Below, one piece after another: positions 48,561 through 58,012 of a DNA stretch of 64,000 bases. The DNA is from Marsupella aquatica (taxonomy: Eukaryota; Marchantiophyta): NCBI GenBank assembly GCA_973895155.1, contig OZ316897.1, positions 20,336,001 through 20,400,000 on the forward strand. The letters are read 5' to 3'. Each line of letters starts with the position of its first letter. Position 1 is the stretch's first letter. The notes below the pieces were generated by a model. The model did not search any database, was not told the DNA's origin, and was given only the letters and a program-made list of their open reading frames with translations. Made by a program: the position numbers and the translations under genes.

Positions 48561-49929
48561 AGTTTTCAAAGTATCGTGCATTCATGACAATTGCACGAGT
48601 ATAATGAAACATAAGGTGCATTCAACACATTCAAAGACATGATACGGAATGAGTTGAACACATTTTCAAAATGAAGCATTCATTGCAACAGAATTTATCC
48701 AAATTATAGTTCACAATGATACAAAACTAATGCGATCAATTCATGATCTTGCAAAATGTCTGTGCATCTGCAATACATGTCACTTGCCTATCCAACGATT
48801 AATATGTGCAAACCGTACTTTTCTTCGCTCAAACCGTTGGTATCGTATTACGGGGTCGTGGAGGGACGCTATTTGGAGGATTTCCACACCTAAGGATGAG
48901 TATGTTTGATTCCGCTCCTGGAAGTGTACTTTTTTATCAAGTCTACCGACTGGTCTCTCCGTTTTTGATCAAGTCCAAGAGACTGGTCCTACCATCTACA
49001 ACTCATGCCCACCGGGTGAGTGCTGTCACCACCCCCCTCTCATGGGCAAGCATACAAACGTTTACAATAAGGTTTGAACACTAGTGACAAGGGCAAATGT
49101 TTCCACAATGAAACTGACCACATGCACTAGGGGAGGAAAACAAACAACACAAGCAACAACAAGTGACACACAAAATATTGGAACCTCAAGCCAAATCCAT
49201 ATCTCTTGGTGTTTCCCGTAACACATGCAAGGGCAACCCGGCCTCCTGCCGTCTGCCCAACTCCTGCCTCCCGGGGACAAGTGCTACGTTCTCCACCTCA
49301 CTACTCTGACTTGAATTTCTCCTAATCGGTGCGCTACAAAAGCTACTTAACAGCATCAAAGCACTACATTGAGTTCCCCCCTAACTACTTCGGGGCTCTC
49401 CCCCTAATACCGAAAAAACCACACCAAAGCACCCCTCATGGGGTCACAACGATGGCGGCTACCCTAGCGGCACCGCTAAAACCCTGCACTAAGAAATCCC
49501 TAAACTAAAAAGGCATGCGGCACACACATGTTGCTAAAACCCTAAACCCTAAACAAGGGGCCGACGGTGCCTTCGACGGCGCCCCAACTGTACTCCGTGA
49601 ACCCTGAAATTGCAAGGCACCCCACAATGGCTGAAACTAGGTGCCCTATCAACTGTACTTTTGAGCTCACCCTTGGATAGCCCTTCTCCTCCTGATCCCG
49701 AATCACTCAGCCGCACTCGCAACGGACATCGGACGCCTGAGTTATGGTTGTTTCCGTATCGCAAAAACATAATTTCGTCGGGCCATAACTTGCTCATCCT
49801 GGCTCCGTTTGAGGAGCGCCGCCTCTTGTTGGAATCAGCTCCGCGAGCTCTTTCCAACAAGCCCGTGAGTGACCCCTCACAAAAAAAGTTGGAAATCCAG
49901 AGGCTGTACAACCACATCCGTGCGACTAT
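48561..49929. other. CACTA internal sequence with a short telomere-like motif, no gene
   Basis: AT-rich to 49000, then more GC-rich. 'aaaccctaaaccctaaac' at about 49536-49553 is a two-and-a-half-copy CCCTAAA telomere-like motif. 49600-49920 resembles the 3' region of the split coiled-coil ORF; its frames are uninformative. No gene is supported. Confidence 0.45.
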
Positions 49930-50220
49930 CTACTCCTCCTCTTCTTCACTCTCGGTGCCCTGGCTTGTGCCCCGTGAGTGGGCCTCCTCTTCATCACTCA
50001 CGGGAGTGAGTGCCACCTCACTTTTCTTCTTCTTTACCGGGGTACCCTTCGTGCTGCCGCTCCCTTGCTTCCTCAAAGTGGCCAAGGCCTGCCACGCCTT
50101 GATGTACCCCTCACCAATGGTGTCCTTCCATAGGGTAGCCTCTTCTCCGGACCGCAACTCCAACGGTAGAACTTGCCCTGTGGCCATGGGAGTCCCGGGG
50201 TGACAGACCTGGGTGGCATC

Positions 50221-50731
50221 TGTTGAGCATAGACGACGATCGCAACGGCAAGCCCATGAACCATCCAACGCACAATAGTCGACACAAGAGATACGTGGTT
50301 CACCTCCTTGAGGCTACGTCCACGGGAACACACAAGAGAGCTTTACTGAACTCTAAGCCCGTCGGCTATACCGAGTCTCCACAGTGTAAGCTCTCCCTAT
50401 CTCTCAAGTGGCTCCATAACAATGAGCCTTGGTTCTACCTCTCCAAGCACACATGCCTCTTATGATATAGTGTGCAACTTAGTTGTACCTAACCACATAG
50501 TTGTACCTAATCACGTAGTTGTACCTAACCACATAGTTGTACCTAATCACGTAGTTGTACCTAACCACATAGTTGTACCTAATCACGTAGTTGTACCTAA
50601 CCACATAGTTGTACCTAATCACGTAGTTGTACCTAACCACGTAGTTGTACCAACCCACGTTGTTGTACCAACCCACGTTGTTGTACCAACCACGTCATAC
50701 CTAACCTAGACGTAAGAGTAAATACCCAACA
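50221..50731 (-). repeat. Copia-2 3' LTR, with internal 18-bp repeats
   Basis: Between about 50480 and 50695 the LTR carries an alternating 18-bp repeat: 'agttgtacctaaccacat' and 'agttgtacctaatcacgt', about nine units, then 'gttgtaccaacccacgt' variants. The block lies in the 5' (U3) part of the LTR in element orientation, where plant LTR enhancers usually sit. Confidence 0.95.
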
Positions 50732-50732
50732 A

Positions 50733-50743
50733 TCTTCCCCTTG
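50733..50743 (-). other. Copia-2 polypurine tract
   Basis: CAAGGGGAAGA on the minus strand lies immediately before the 3' LTR, the expected plus-strand primer position. Confidence 0.85.
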
Positions 50744-50922
50744 ACTCTGGTCTAGGGGAGAGTAATACTGCCAATGTATATGATCCCTCAGCGGGAAGTT
50801 CTGGACAGAAACCAAACCGGTTTCCCTCTCTAACTAGAGCAAACCAGAACTAAGCCGTAGCCTAATACATAGGAATGAGGAAGAGCATATATCAGTAATT
50901 ACAATGAATGTTTAAGAAAACT

Positions 50923-53900
50923 CTACTTGTGATGCAATTGCAAAACCTGCAATACGTCACGGTGTCTAGAGAAACTCTCCAAAGGAATCATTTTGGTAAA
51001 TGCGTCAGCCGGGTTGAGTTTACCATCAATCTTGACTAGCTCAAACAAATTATCAGACACAGCCTGCCTGATAAAATGGTACCTGACGTCAATGTGCTTC
51101 ACTCTGCTGTCCATCACCTGGTTCACAGCAAGGTGGAGCGCACTTTGACTATCACAATGGAGCTTCACATTCCCCTGTGGCAATCCCATTTCAGTGATAA
51201 GTCTATCCAACCAAATCGCTTCCTTTGCTGCTTCCGCAGCTGCAACATACTCCGCTTCTGTAGTAGACTGAGCAATACACTTCTGCAAAGTAGACCTCCA
51301 ACTTATGCATCCACCGCCAAGTGTGAACACGTATCCTGTTGTTGATCTCCTTCGGTCCAAATCTTGTCCATAGTCAGAATCTACATAGCCAATCAATGAT
51401 CTAGCATTCTTTGCATTCGCATCAAATAAAAGACCATGATCCACGGTACCCTTCAAGTACCTGATAATCCACTTCACTGCTTCCCAGTGTACCTTCCCTG
51501 GATTCGACATGTACCTGCTCACCTTGCCCATAGCCATGGCAAGATCAGGTCTAGTGCAAGTCATCAAATACATGAGACTCCCCACTGCCTTGTCATATGG
51601 AACCTTTGACATCAACCCCTTCTCTGTGTCATCCGTAGGACAGAACGCTGATGATAACTTGAAGTGTGGAGCCAACGGGGTACTTACTGGCTTGCTATTC
51701 TCCATGTTGAACCTTGCAATTACCTTCCTCGCATAACTGCTCTGCGTCAACCATAGCTTGCCAGCCTCCAAGTCCCTAGTGATCTCCATACCCAAAATCC
51801 TCTTAGCTGGCCCTAAGTCCTTCATCTTAAACTCTGCACTAAGCAGTGCCTTGAGCTTAACAATCTCAGACCTATCATTGGCTGCAATTAGCATGTCATC
51901 CACATAAAGTACTAAAATAATGAACCCAAAGACAACATTCTTCACCGGTTTCAAATACACACAAGGGTCAAATACACTTCTGTGAAAACCTTGTGACCGA
52001 ATCCAATCGTCAAACCGCTTGTTCCACTGTCTTGGTGACTGCTTCAACCCATACAAGGATTTTAGCAATCTGCAAACCAATTCCTCCTGTCCTCTCTTCA
52101 CAAAATCTAGCGGTTGTCTCATGAAGATCACCTCTTCCAATGTGCCATAGAGGAAAGCTGTGACAACATCCATCTGATCTAGGAGCAGACCAAACATTAC
52201 AACAAGTACACACAATAGTCGTATTGTAGAGTACTTAGCAACTGGTGAGAAGACCTCATTGTAATCCACACCTTTCTCTTGTGTGAATCCCTTTGCTACC
52301 AATCTAGCCTTGTAGACCTTCGATCCACCTCCTATGGAATTATCCTTCAGCTTGTAAATCCACTTGCTGTCCACCACTTGCTGACCCTTAGGCAGCTTAA
52401 CAAGCTCCCAAGTTTTGTTGTCCTTTAGTGACTGCATCTCCGTTTGCATTGCTGCAGTCCACTTCTGCTTCTCTTTTGAAGCACTTGCCTCATGAAATGA
52501 AGAAGGTTCTCCTTCTTCCAAAATTAACGCATCACCCTCATCATCAGCTGTAAAATCATCCTCTTGCAGTTGAGATGAATCAACCCACTGTCCATACCTT
52601 GATGGAGCGCGTACAGTGCGACCAGATGTTCTTCTAGCCGATGACTCCGGTTGATTTGCGTGTGCTGGTACAATTTGAAGCTCAACAGCATCCACTTGTT
52701 GCTCACCAGCATCAACAAACTCCTCTGGTTCCTCTGGCACAGGAACCAGCTCCATAATTGGAGCAACTCCTTCTCTCCGGTCATGCACCTCATAACCAAT
52801 CTCCCCCTCAACGAGATCCGGGATAGGAGATTTTCCTTTGTCAGTACGGGAGACCTGAGTATTCTCCCCCTCCTTCAATAATCTGGATTCATTGAAGGAA
52901 ACATCCCTACTGACAACGAGCTTACAGGCAATAGGATCCCATAGCCTATAGGCTTTCACACCACTCTGGTACCCAAGAAAAACACATTTCCTGGAGGTAG
53001 GATCCAACTTGGTCCTATTCTTCTTTGGTGTGAGAGCATATGCATCACTTCCAAAAATTACCAAGCCATGATAGTCTGCTTGCCGCTTATAGCGCATCTC
53101 AAACGACGTTTTGAAATTGATAGCACTAGAAGGAGAAAGATTTACCAAATAAGCTGCGGTATTGACAGCTTCTGCCCAAAATTCTTGTGGTAAACCTGAT
53201 TGGCTCAACATACTCCGTGACCGCTCCAACAATGTCCGATTGAGCCTCTCAGCGACACCATTCTGCTGCAGAGTATAAACTGTGGTGAGATGGCGAGTTA
53301 TCCCCTGTTCTGAACAGTACTCTTCAAATTCCATTGAAGTGTACTCCCCGCCGTTGTCTGACCTCAGACTCTTCACCCTTGTATCCAAACACTTGATCGT
53401 GTTTCCAGTCTGATTCTCCACCTGGGCCTTCCACTTCTTAAAAATGGACAAGACATCAGACTTATGCGTCATGAAATAAATCCACACAAATCTTGAGTAA
53501 TCATCAATAAATGATACATAGTACAACTTTCCAGAGTGTGAGGGAGTCGGGGATGGACCCCACACGTCACTATGTATGTACTCAAGAACCGCTTTGGAAC
53601 GATGAGTTCCAACACCAAAAGCACGACGATGCTGCTTTCCAAGAATGCAATGCTCACAAAACTCTAATTTACAAGATTGCAAATCAGAAATGAGTCCATT
53701 CTTCCGTAAGATAGCCAAACCCTTCTCACTCATGTGGCCTAGCTGTGAATGCCACAGTTGAGTCATCTCCTCGTGAGACTTGGTTACATTGGCCTCTCCA
53801 CATACAGTATTGCCCTGTAACACATACAAATTCTTTTGTCTACTCCCCTTCAAAATCACTGTCTCTCCCGACCTGACTTGAAGTTCACCATCAATAACGC

Positions 53901-54195
53901 TCCATTGATGACCATTTGAATCCAACACACCGAGTGAAATCAGATTCTTACGCATGCCAGGTACATACCTGACTCCGGACACTGTGCGCACAGCGCCATC
54001 AAACATTTGAATCTTCACAGACCCAATTCCCTCAATTTGACAGGAGTGATCATTTCCCATCAGAACTGAACCGTTTGAAACAGAGTAAGAACTGAAAAAC
54101 TCACGAATGTAACAAATATGAAAAGAGCAAGCACAATCAAGAATCCACACATCATCTGCTCTCCTAGATGATGTGCACAGGGCATACCCCCGGCT
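50923..54195 (-). CDS. Copia-2 pol (protease, integrase, reverse transcriptase, RNase H)
   Basis: Open from directly after the gag UGA to 50923, in the gag frame. In order: protease WILDCACSFHIC (D-C-A-C, where D-S-G is commoner); integrase zinc domain (HSQLGHMSEKGL, CEHCILGKQHRRAF) and catalytic core (HSDVWGP, RSDNGGEY); reverse transcriptase (WIYKLKDNSIGGGSKVYKAR, YVDDMLIA); RNase H (DSDYGQDLDRRRSTTGYVFT, STTEAEYVAAAEAAKEAIWL). There is no internal stop in about 1090 codons. No independent start codon is well placed; translation is presumably by readthrough of the UGA or from a recoded or spliced RNA. It looks coding-competent. Confidence 0.9.
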   Translation of the reverse strand, partial: SRGYALCTSSRRADDVWILDCACSFHICYIREFFSSYSVSNGSVLMGNDHSCQIEGIGSVKIQMFDGAVRTVSGVRYVPGMRKNLISLGVLDSNGHQWSVIDGELQVRSGETVILKGSRQKNLYVLQGNTVCGEANVTKSHEEMTQLWHSQLGHMSEKGLAILRKNGLISDLQSCKLEFCEHCILGKQHRRAFGVGTHRSKAVLEYIHSDVWGPSPTPSHSGKLYYVSFIDDYSRFVWIYFMTHKSDVLSIFKKWKAQVENQTGNTIKCLDTRVKSLRSDNGGEYTSMEFEEYCSEQGITRHLTTVYTLQQNGVAERLNRTLLERSRSMLSQSGLPQEFWAEAVNTAAYLVNLSPSSAINFKTSFEMRYKRQADYHGLVIFGSDAYALTPKKNRTKLDPTSRKCVFLGYQSGVKAYRLWDPIACKLVVSRDVSFNESRLLKEGENTQVSRTDKGKSPIPDLVEGEIGYEVHDRREGVAPIMELVPVPEEPEEFVDAGEQQVDAVELQIVPAHANQPESSARRTSGRTVRAPSRYGQWVDSSQLQEDDFTADDEGDALILEEGEPSSFHEASASKEKQKWTAAMQTEMQSLKDNKTWELVKLPKGQQVVDSKWIYKLKDNSIGGGSKVYKARLVAKGFTQEKGVDYNEVFSPVAKYSTIRLLCVLVVMFGLLLDQMDVVTAFLYGTLEEVIFMRQPLDFVKRGQEELVCRLLKSLYGLKQSPRQWNKRFDDWIRSQGFHRSVFDPCVYLKPVKNVVFGFIILVLYVDDMLIAANDRSEIVKLKALLSAEFKMKDLGPAKRILGMEITRDLEAGKLWLTQSSYARKVIARFNMENSKPVSTPLAPHFKLSSAFCPTDDTEKGLMSKVPYDKAVGSLMYLMTCTRPDLAMAMGKVSRYMSNPGKVHWEAVKWIIRYLKGTVDHGLLFDANAKNARSLIGYVDSDYGQDLDRRRSTTGYVFTLGGGCISWRSTLQKCIAQSTTEAEYVAAAEAAKEAIWLDRLITEMGLPQGNVKLHCDSQSALHLAVNQVMDSRVKHIDVRYHFIRQAVSDNLFELVKIDGKLNPADAFTKMIPLESFSRHRDVLQVLQLHHK
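54148..54175 (-). promoter_or_regulatory. Hairpin downstream of the Copia-2 gag UGA
   Basis: On the minus strand CACATCATCT and AGATGATGTG form a perfect 10-bp stem closing an 8-nt loop. The stem starts 20 nt after the UGA. Copia-1 keeps the same hairpin at 45154-45181 with nine of ten pairs, one of them G-U. Position and stability suit a readthrough-stimulating structure; function is inferred. Confidence 0.55.
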
Positions 54196-55230
54196 TCATA
54201 AAACATACTCATCATTGAGTAAATCAGCTTCTCCATCAGCCCTAGCCACATTTGCCGATGAAGTTTTCGCTGCCTTTCCCTTACAGTCTCGCTTGAAGTG
54301 TCCAACTTGGTTGCACTTCCAACATGTCACCTGCCTCCTCTGAGGGGATTTACCCTTGGACTTAGATCTGGATTTAGATCTAAACTGGGTTCTACGGTCC
54401 CCAGTTGGTTGCTGCATACTCCTCCCACGGTTAACATTGAGGGCAGCACCAGATGATGAAGGCTGTGACGTGATGTGCATCTTCTGCTGAAGATCATCAC
54501 TAAGCAAAGAACTTACCACGTCATTGTATGAAATGGTATCCCTATCACGATGCAACAACACTCGTGATAGGGACTGGTAAGATGGAGGCAATGAACTAAG
54601 AAGCTGCAGAGCCTTCGTCTCATCATTCAAAGTCTCCCCAAGGTTTTCCAAGTCAACGACCATGTCGTTGAAAGCATCCACATGGTCTTGCAACTTCGTA
54701 CCAGATTCCTTCATCCTGAAACTCATCAGTTTGTAGGAAGTGTAGAGCCGGTTCGACAACTCCTTGCGGTGATACTTGCTCTGCAATTCCGCAAACAAGG
54801 ACATGCAATCCTTATGTGCACCTAACTGCTTGATGATGGGAGGCATGAGATAGAGTGTAACACACCACACTCCCTGCTCCTGCATGCGGTCCCATTGTTT
54901 CTCATCAACATCGTCTTCACGAGGGCTCAGCAGTTGGCCCATCCCTGACGCATAAAGCACTCCCTTCACCTGCTTCTCCCATAGCAAGTAGTCAGAGCGC
55001 CCATCATACTTTGTCACTTCATACTTGGGTCCCCCAAGCTTGAAAGTCCCCATCTTCTTCTTTACCGTGAGCTCCGGTAGTAGTACTGCTTCCTCCACCA
55101 CACGCCGCACCGGTGATGGTATCGGTGTCACGTGCTCTTCCTCCTGCTCCTCTCGCTGCCCCTGAAACCTCCGTGGTGATCCTCGTGCTTCAAGTTCCAC
55201 GTCTTCGAAAAACTCCTCCGAATCACTCAT
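54196..55230 (-). CDS. Copia-2 gag, 344 aa
   Basis: Starts at ATG 55230 (MSDSEEFFEDVELEARGS). It has the UBN2/copia-type gag region (YKLMSFRMKESGTKLQDHVD, LLSSLPPSYQSLSRVLLH, LLSDDLQQKMHI), a basic linker, then a CCHC zinc knuckle CWKCNQVGHFKRDC (C-x2-C-x4-H-x4-C) near 303-316. It ends LLNDEYVL at UGA 54198-54196. The pol frame continues in the same register, so the UGA is the only barrier between gag and pol. Gag forms the virus-like particle and binds the element RNA. Confidence 0.92.
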   Translation of the reverse strand: MSDSEEFFEDVELEARGSPRRFQGQREEQEEEHVTPIPSPVRRVVEEAVLLPELTVKKKMGTFKLGGPKYEVTKYDGRSDYLLWEKQVKGVLYASGMGQLLSPREDDVDEKQWDRMQEQGVWCVTLYLMPPIIKQLGAHKDCMSLFAELQSKYHRKELSNRLYTSYKLMSFRMKESGTKLQDHVDAFNDMVVDLENLGETLNDETKALQLLSSLPPSYQSLSRVLLHRDRDTISYNDVVSSLLSDDLQQKMHITSQPSSSGAALNVNRGRSMQQPTGDRRTQFRSKSRSKSKGKSPQRRQVTCWKCNQVGHFKRDCKGKAAKTSSANVARADGEADLLNDEYVL

Positions 55231-55922
55231 ATGAGAAAGTCACAAAAAATGTTGTTTTTCACAACTTCTCAAAAAACTCGAAACTCAACACCGCCGCGTA
55301 GCCCACAAAGCTAGGAGTCCAATACTGAAAACCAAAATCAAAATCGAAATTTGACGGAAAAGTTATTCAAATTTCGGTCGAGGTGGGTAAAACCTTGGGA
55401 AACTCCCTCGTTTTGACCACCTCAGGGAATAACCGAAATACCAAGTACAACCCGTTGTCGGAATTGCGATGTGATTGGTGCGCTGCATTGCCAACTTCAA
55501 TGGCTACGACCTCACTTGTCAACAACGAATGTTGATCAATTGCACTTGGTGCCGTCACCAAGTCCAACAAGGTAATTGATTTTGCTTAGCCTTCCTCTTT
55601 GCATCAAAGAGCCAATCCCGGACTCAAAAACAATCGTCTTGCCTCAATCTCTCCGTTGAGTCAAAACACTTGACGCTTCTCCCTCCGAGTCGATTGCCAA
55701 CTTTCTTCACAAAATCCAGAACGACGAAAACTTAGATCTCTCTGCACCACGAGCTCCGTTCAACGATTTCTTCACACCGTTAGAAAGCTCTTGCCCTGAT
55801 CTATCCGTTGAGCCCATAAACTCCAAGTTCCATGCGATGGAACTCTGGAAAATCCACCAACACTCAACGCTGGAAAAACCGTCATGAAATCCCGTCACGA
55901 ACACACGTCACCTCCCAAGCAT
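55231..55922 (-). other. Copia-2 untranslated leader
   Basis: The stretch between the primer site and the gag start, about 690 bp, shows no long open frame on the element strand. It presumably contains the packaging and dimerisation signals, which I cannot locate. Confidence 0.7.
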
Positions 55923-55934
55923 GCTCTGATACCA
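55923..55934 (-). other. Copia-2 primer binding site
   Basis: TGGTATCAGAGC on the minus strand, two bases inside the 5' LTR. It is complementary to the 3' side of plant initiator methionine tRNA, the usual copia primer. Confidence 0.95.
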
Positions 55935-55936
55935 AT

Positions 55937-56447
55937 TGTTGAGCATAGACGACGATCGCAACGGCAAGCCCATGAACCATCCAACGCACAATAGTCGACA
56001 CAAGAGATACGTGGTTCACCTCCTTGAGGCTACGTCCACGGGAACACACAAGAGAGCTTTACTGAACTCTAAGCCCGTCGGCTATACCGAGTCTCCACAG
56101 TGTAAGCTCTCCCTATCTCTCAAGTGGCTCCATAACAATGAGCCTTGGTTCTACCTCTCCAAGCACACATGCCTCTTATGATATAGTGTGCAACTTAGTT
56201 GTACCTAACCACATAGTTGTACCTAATCACGTAGTTGTACCTAACCACATAGTTGTACCTAATCACGTAGTTGTACCTAACCACATAGTTGTACCTAATC
56301 ACGTAGTTGTACCTAACCACATAGTTGTACCTAATCACGTAGTTGTACCTAACCACGTAGTTGTACCAACCCACGTTGTTGTACCAACCCACGTTGTTGT
56401 ACCAACCACGTCATACCTAACCTAGACGTAAGAGTAAATACCCAACA
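55937..56447 (-). repeat. Copia-2 5' LTR
   Basis: I find no difference from 50221-50731, including the 18-bp repeat block at about 56196-56411. It would drive transcription leftwards in the window. Confidence 0.95.
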
Positions 56448-58012
56448 GCATCCCCGTACTGACCTGAGCCTCCCGTAACGATTTCCGTACCTCCCAGAGC
56501 TTCTTCTCCAAGCCCTTGCTCTTCTCTTGACTCTTCTTGGCTCCATCCAACAAGGGCCCATACTTCCCACTAACCTCCTTCACCACCATCTCAATAGCCT
56601 GGGAGATCAAATCCGGGGAAAGTGTGGAGCTAGGTGTGCTGGGGCTCTTCCGTTTCCCCAGGCTCAAGGCCTCACTCCTCTTTGCTCGTGTCTCAAAGGC
56701 GGCCACCTGACTCCGTAGTGCTCCCACCTGGTTTCTCCACTCCACCACTTCTCCAGAATTCTGCTTCTCTTTGGCCAATGCTTGTCTCAACGCTCCCACC
56801 TCTTCTGCTTCCTTGGCCTTGGTGGACAAGGCTCCCTTCAAGTTGGAGATCTCTACGTGAGCTGCTTGGAGAAGCTTAACCTTCTCATGAATGGTCCCCT
56901 CCTTGGCCTTGATCACCTCCTTCAGAGACAGGGTACTCTGCTCTAACGTCTCTACTCTGGCTGAGGCGTGCTTGAGAGAATCTCTCAATGCGTGGATTAG
57001 CTTGAGTCCCTCATGGACTCCCTCTCTGAAATCCCGTAGCTCTGCCAGGTAAACATCCGGAATGTTGTAGACCAGGGGCTTTTTCGGATCTCCTACGAGT
57101 GATTCAAGCCACTCCAACATGTAGTCCTCATCCTGGTTTTCTTCTCCTCTATCTTCATCCCCACCAGCCGACGATGATTCCTCCGTGAGCTTCCCTATAA
57201 CGGTAGTGGCAATACTCCGGATCTCCGTGGTGAGAGATGATCCCGTGTCTTCCTGTCCCGGGGAACCAATCAACCCTTGCCCTGGCCAATACAAATGACC
57301 CCATCAAATGTACAGCCCCACCTGGTTTCACACTCCCGGGATCAGCGGCCAACAGCTTCTTCAACCCGTAGTACCACCATCCGTACACATGGGCTGGGTG
57401 GTTCTTGATGTCCATAGCTACCACGAAATGCTCTTCACTCACCACCCCGGATTGCACGTTGCCAAGGACCCGTTGATGAACCTTGGCCAGGAATCCCTTA
57501 TACTCAACATCCTTGACAGCGGAAAGAGGGATGGCAGTGGTGGAGGTGGGATTAATCACCCAAGTGGCCACCATCTTCAACGTGAGTTCTCCCCTAATGT
57601 GCCGAGGTGTGAATGAGAATTTCTGATTCCCCAGAAATAGCAGCCTAGCCAACTCCACATGGGGCACTACACGTTTGAGACATTCAAAGTAGATTCCCTC
57701 CGTTCGTAACTCCATCCCAGCCTCATTGTCCCAGCTCTTCCCCGGAGGGATGGTAATCTCCACCTTCATGAATTCTGTAACCCCGGTGGCTTGGAAAATA
57801 TTCCGACAATCCTCCATCACTTTGGCGGAGGTCTTGGGATAAATTCGACGAAAAATCCTCCTACCCACCGGTGTGGAACCTGCTGCCAATCCCGTGCTCA
57901 TCGTAGCTTCTCTCTCTTCTCTCTCCCTTGCAATCAAAGTCTCCACGTAGTCACGGTAAGCAGCCTTGTATCTCCGAATGCGTGCCACACTAAACTCCGG
58001 TTGATCTAGCAT

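Larger units (their letters stand above)
50221..56447 (-). mobile_element. Copia-2: complete, young Ty1/copia element, 6227 bp, GCATC target duplication
   Basis: The LTRs are 50221-50731 and 55937-56447, both 511 bp, TGTTGAG...CCCAACA as read on the plus strand and apparently identical. GCATC flanks both sides (50216-50220, 56448-56452). On the minus strand the order is LTR, primer site TGGTATCAGAGC (55934-55923), leader, gag (55230), pol (to 50923), polypurine tract CAAGGGGAAGA (50743-50733), LTR. Gene order PR-INT-RT-RH places it in Ty1/copia. Confidence 0.97.
49930..58012 (-). pseudogene. Coiled-coil ORF of a repetitive element, split by Copia-2
   Basis: The N-terminal part 58012-57300 starts MLDQPEFSVARIRRYKAAYR and includes IPPGKSWDNEAGMELRTEGI and NHPAHVYGWWYYGLKKLL. 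The frame shifts near 57290-57300 and continues as GLIGSPGQEDTGSS, an acidic linker, then a coiled coil to 56448 (LKHASARVETLEQSTLSLKE, KSLREAQ). Copia-2 sits at 56448/50221, and the C-terminus resumes at 50220-49930 (GYIKAWQALATLRKQ, KKKK, acidic tail). The last piece is one base out of frame with the preceding one after excision of Copia-2. I do not recognise the family. A gag-like or CACTA accessory (TNPA-position) protein is possible. It was already degraded or is degraded now. Confidence 0.6.

Noticed and set aside
49536-49553. CCCTAAA repeats as a telomere remnant.
   Set aside because: Only about two and a half units; a short telobox-like motif is more likely.
50480-50695. Regularly spaced repeats resembling a CRISPR array.
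   Set aside because: Units are contiguous with no unique spacers and lie in a plant LTR.
50422-50709. A 95-codon open frame of repeated VVPNH units, also at 56138-56425, and its antisense VRYNY frame.
   Set aside because: It lies within the two identical LTRs, and the 18-bp repeat keeps all frames open. Not a gene.
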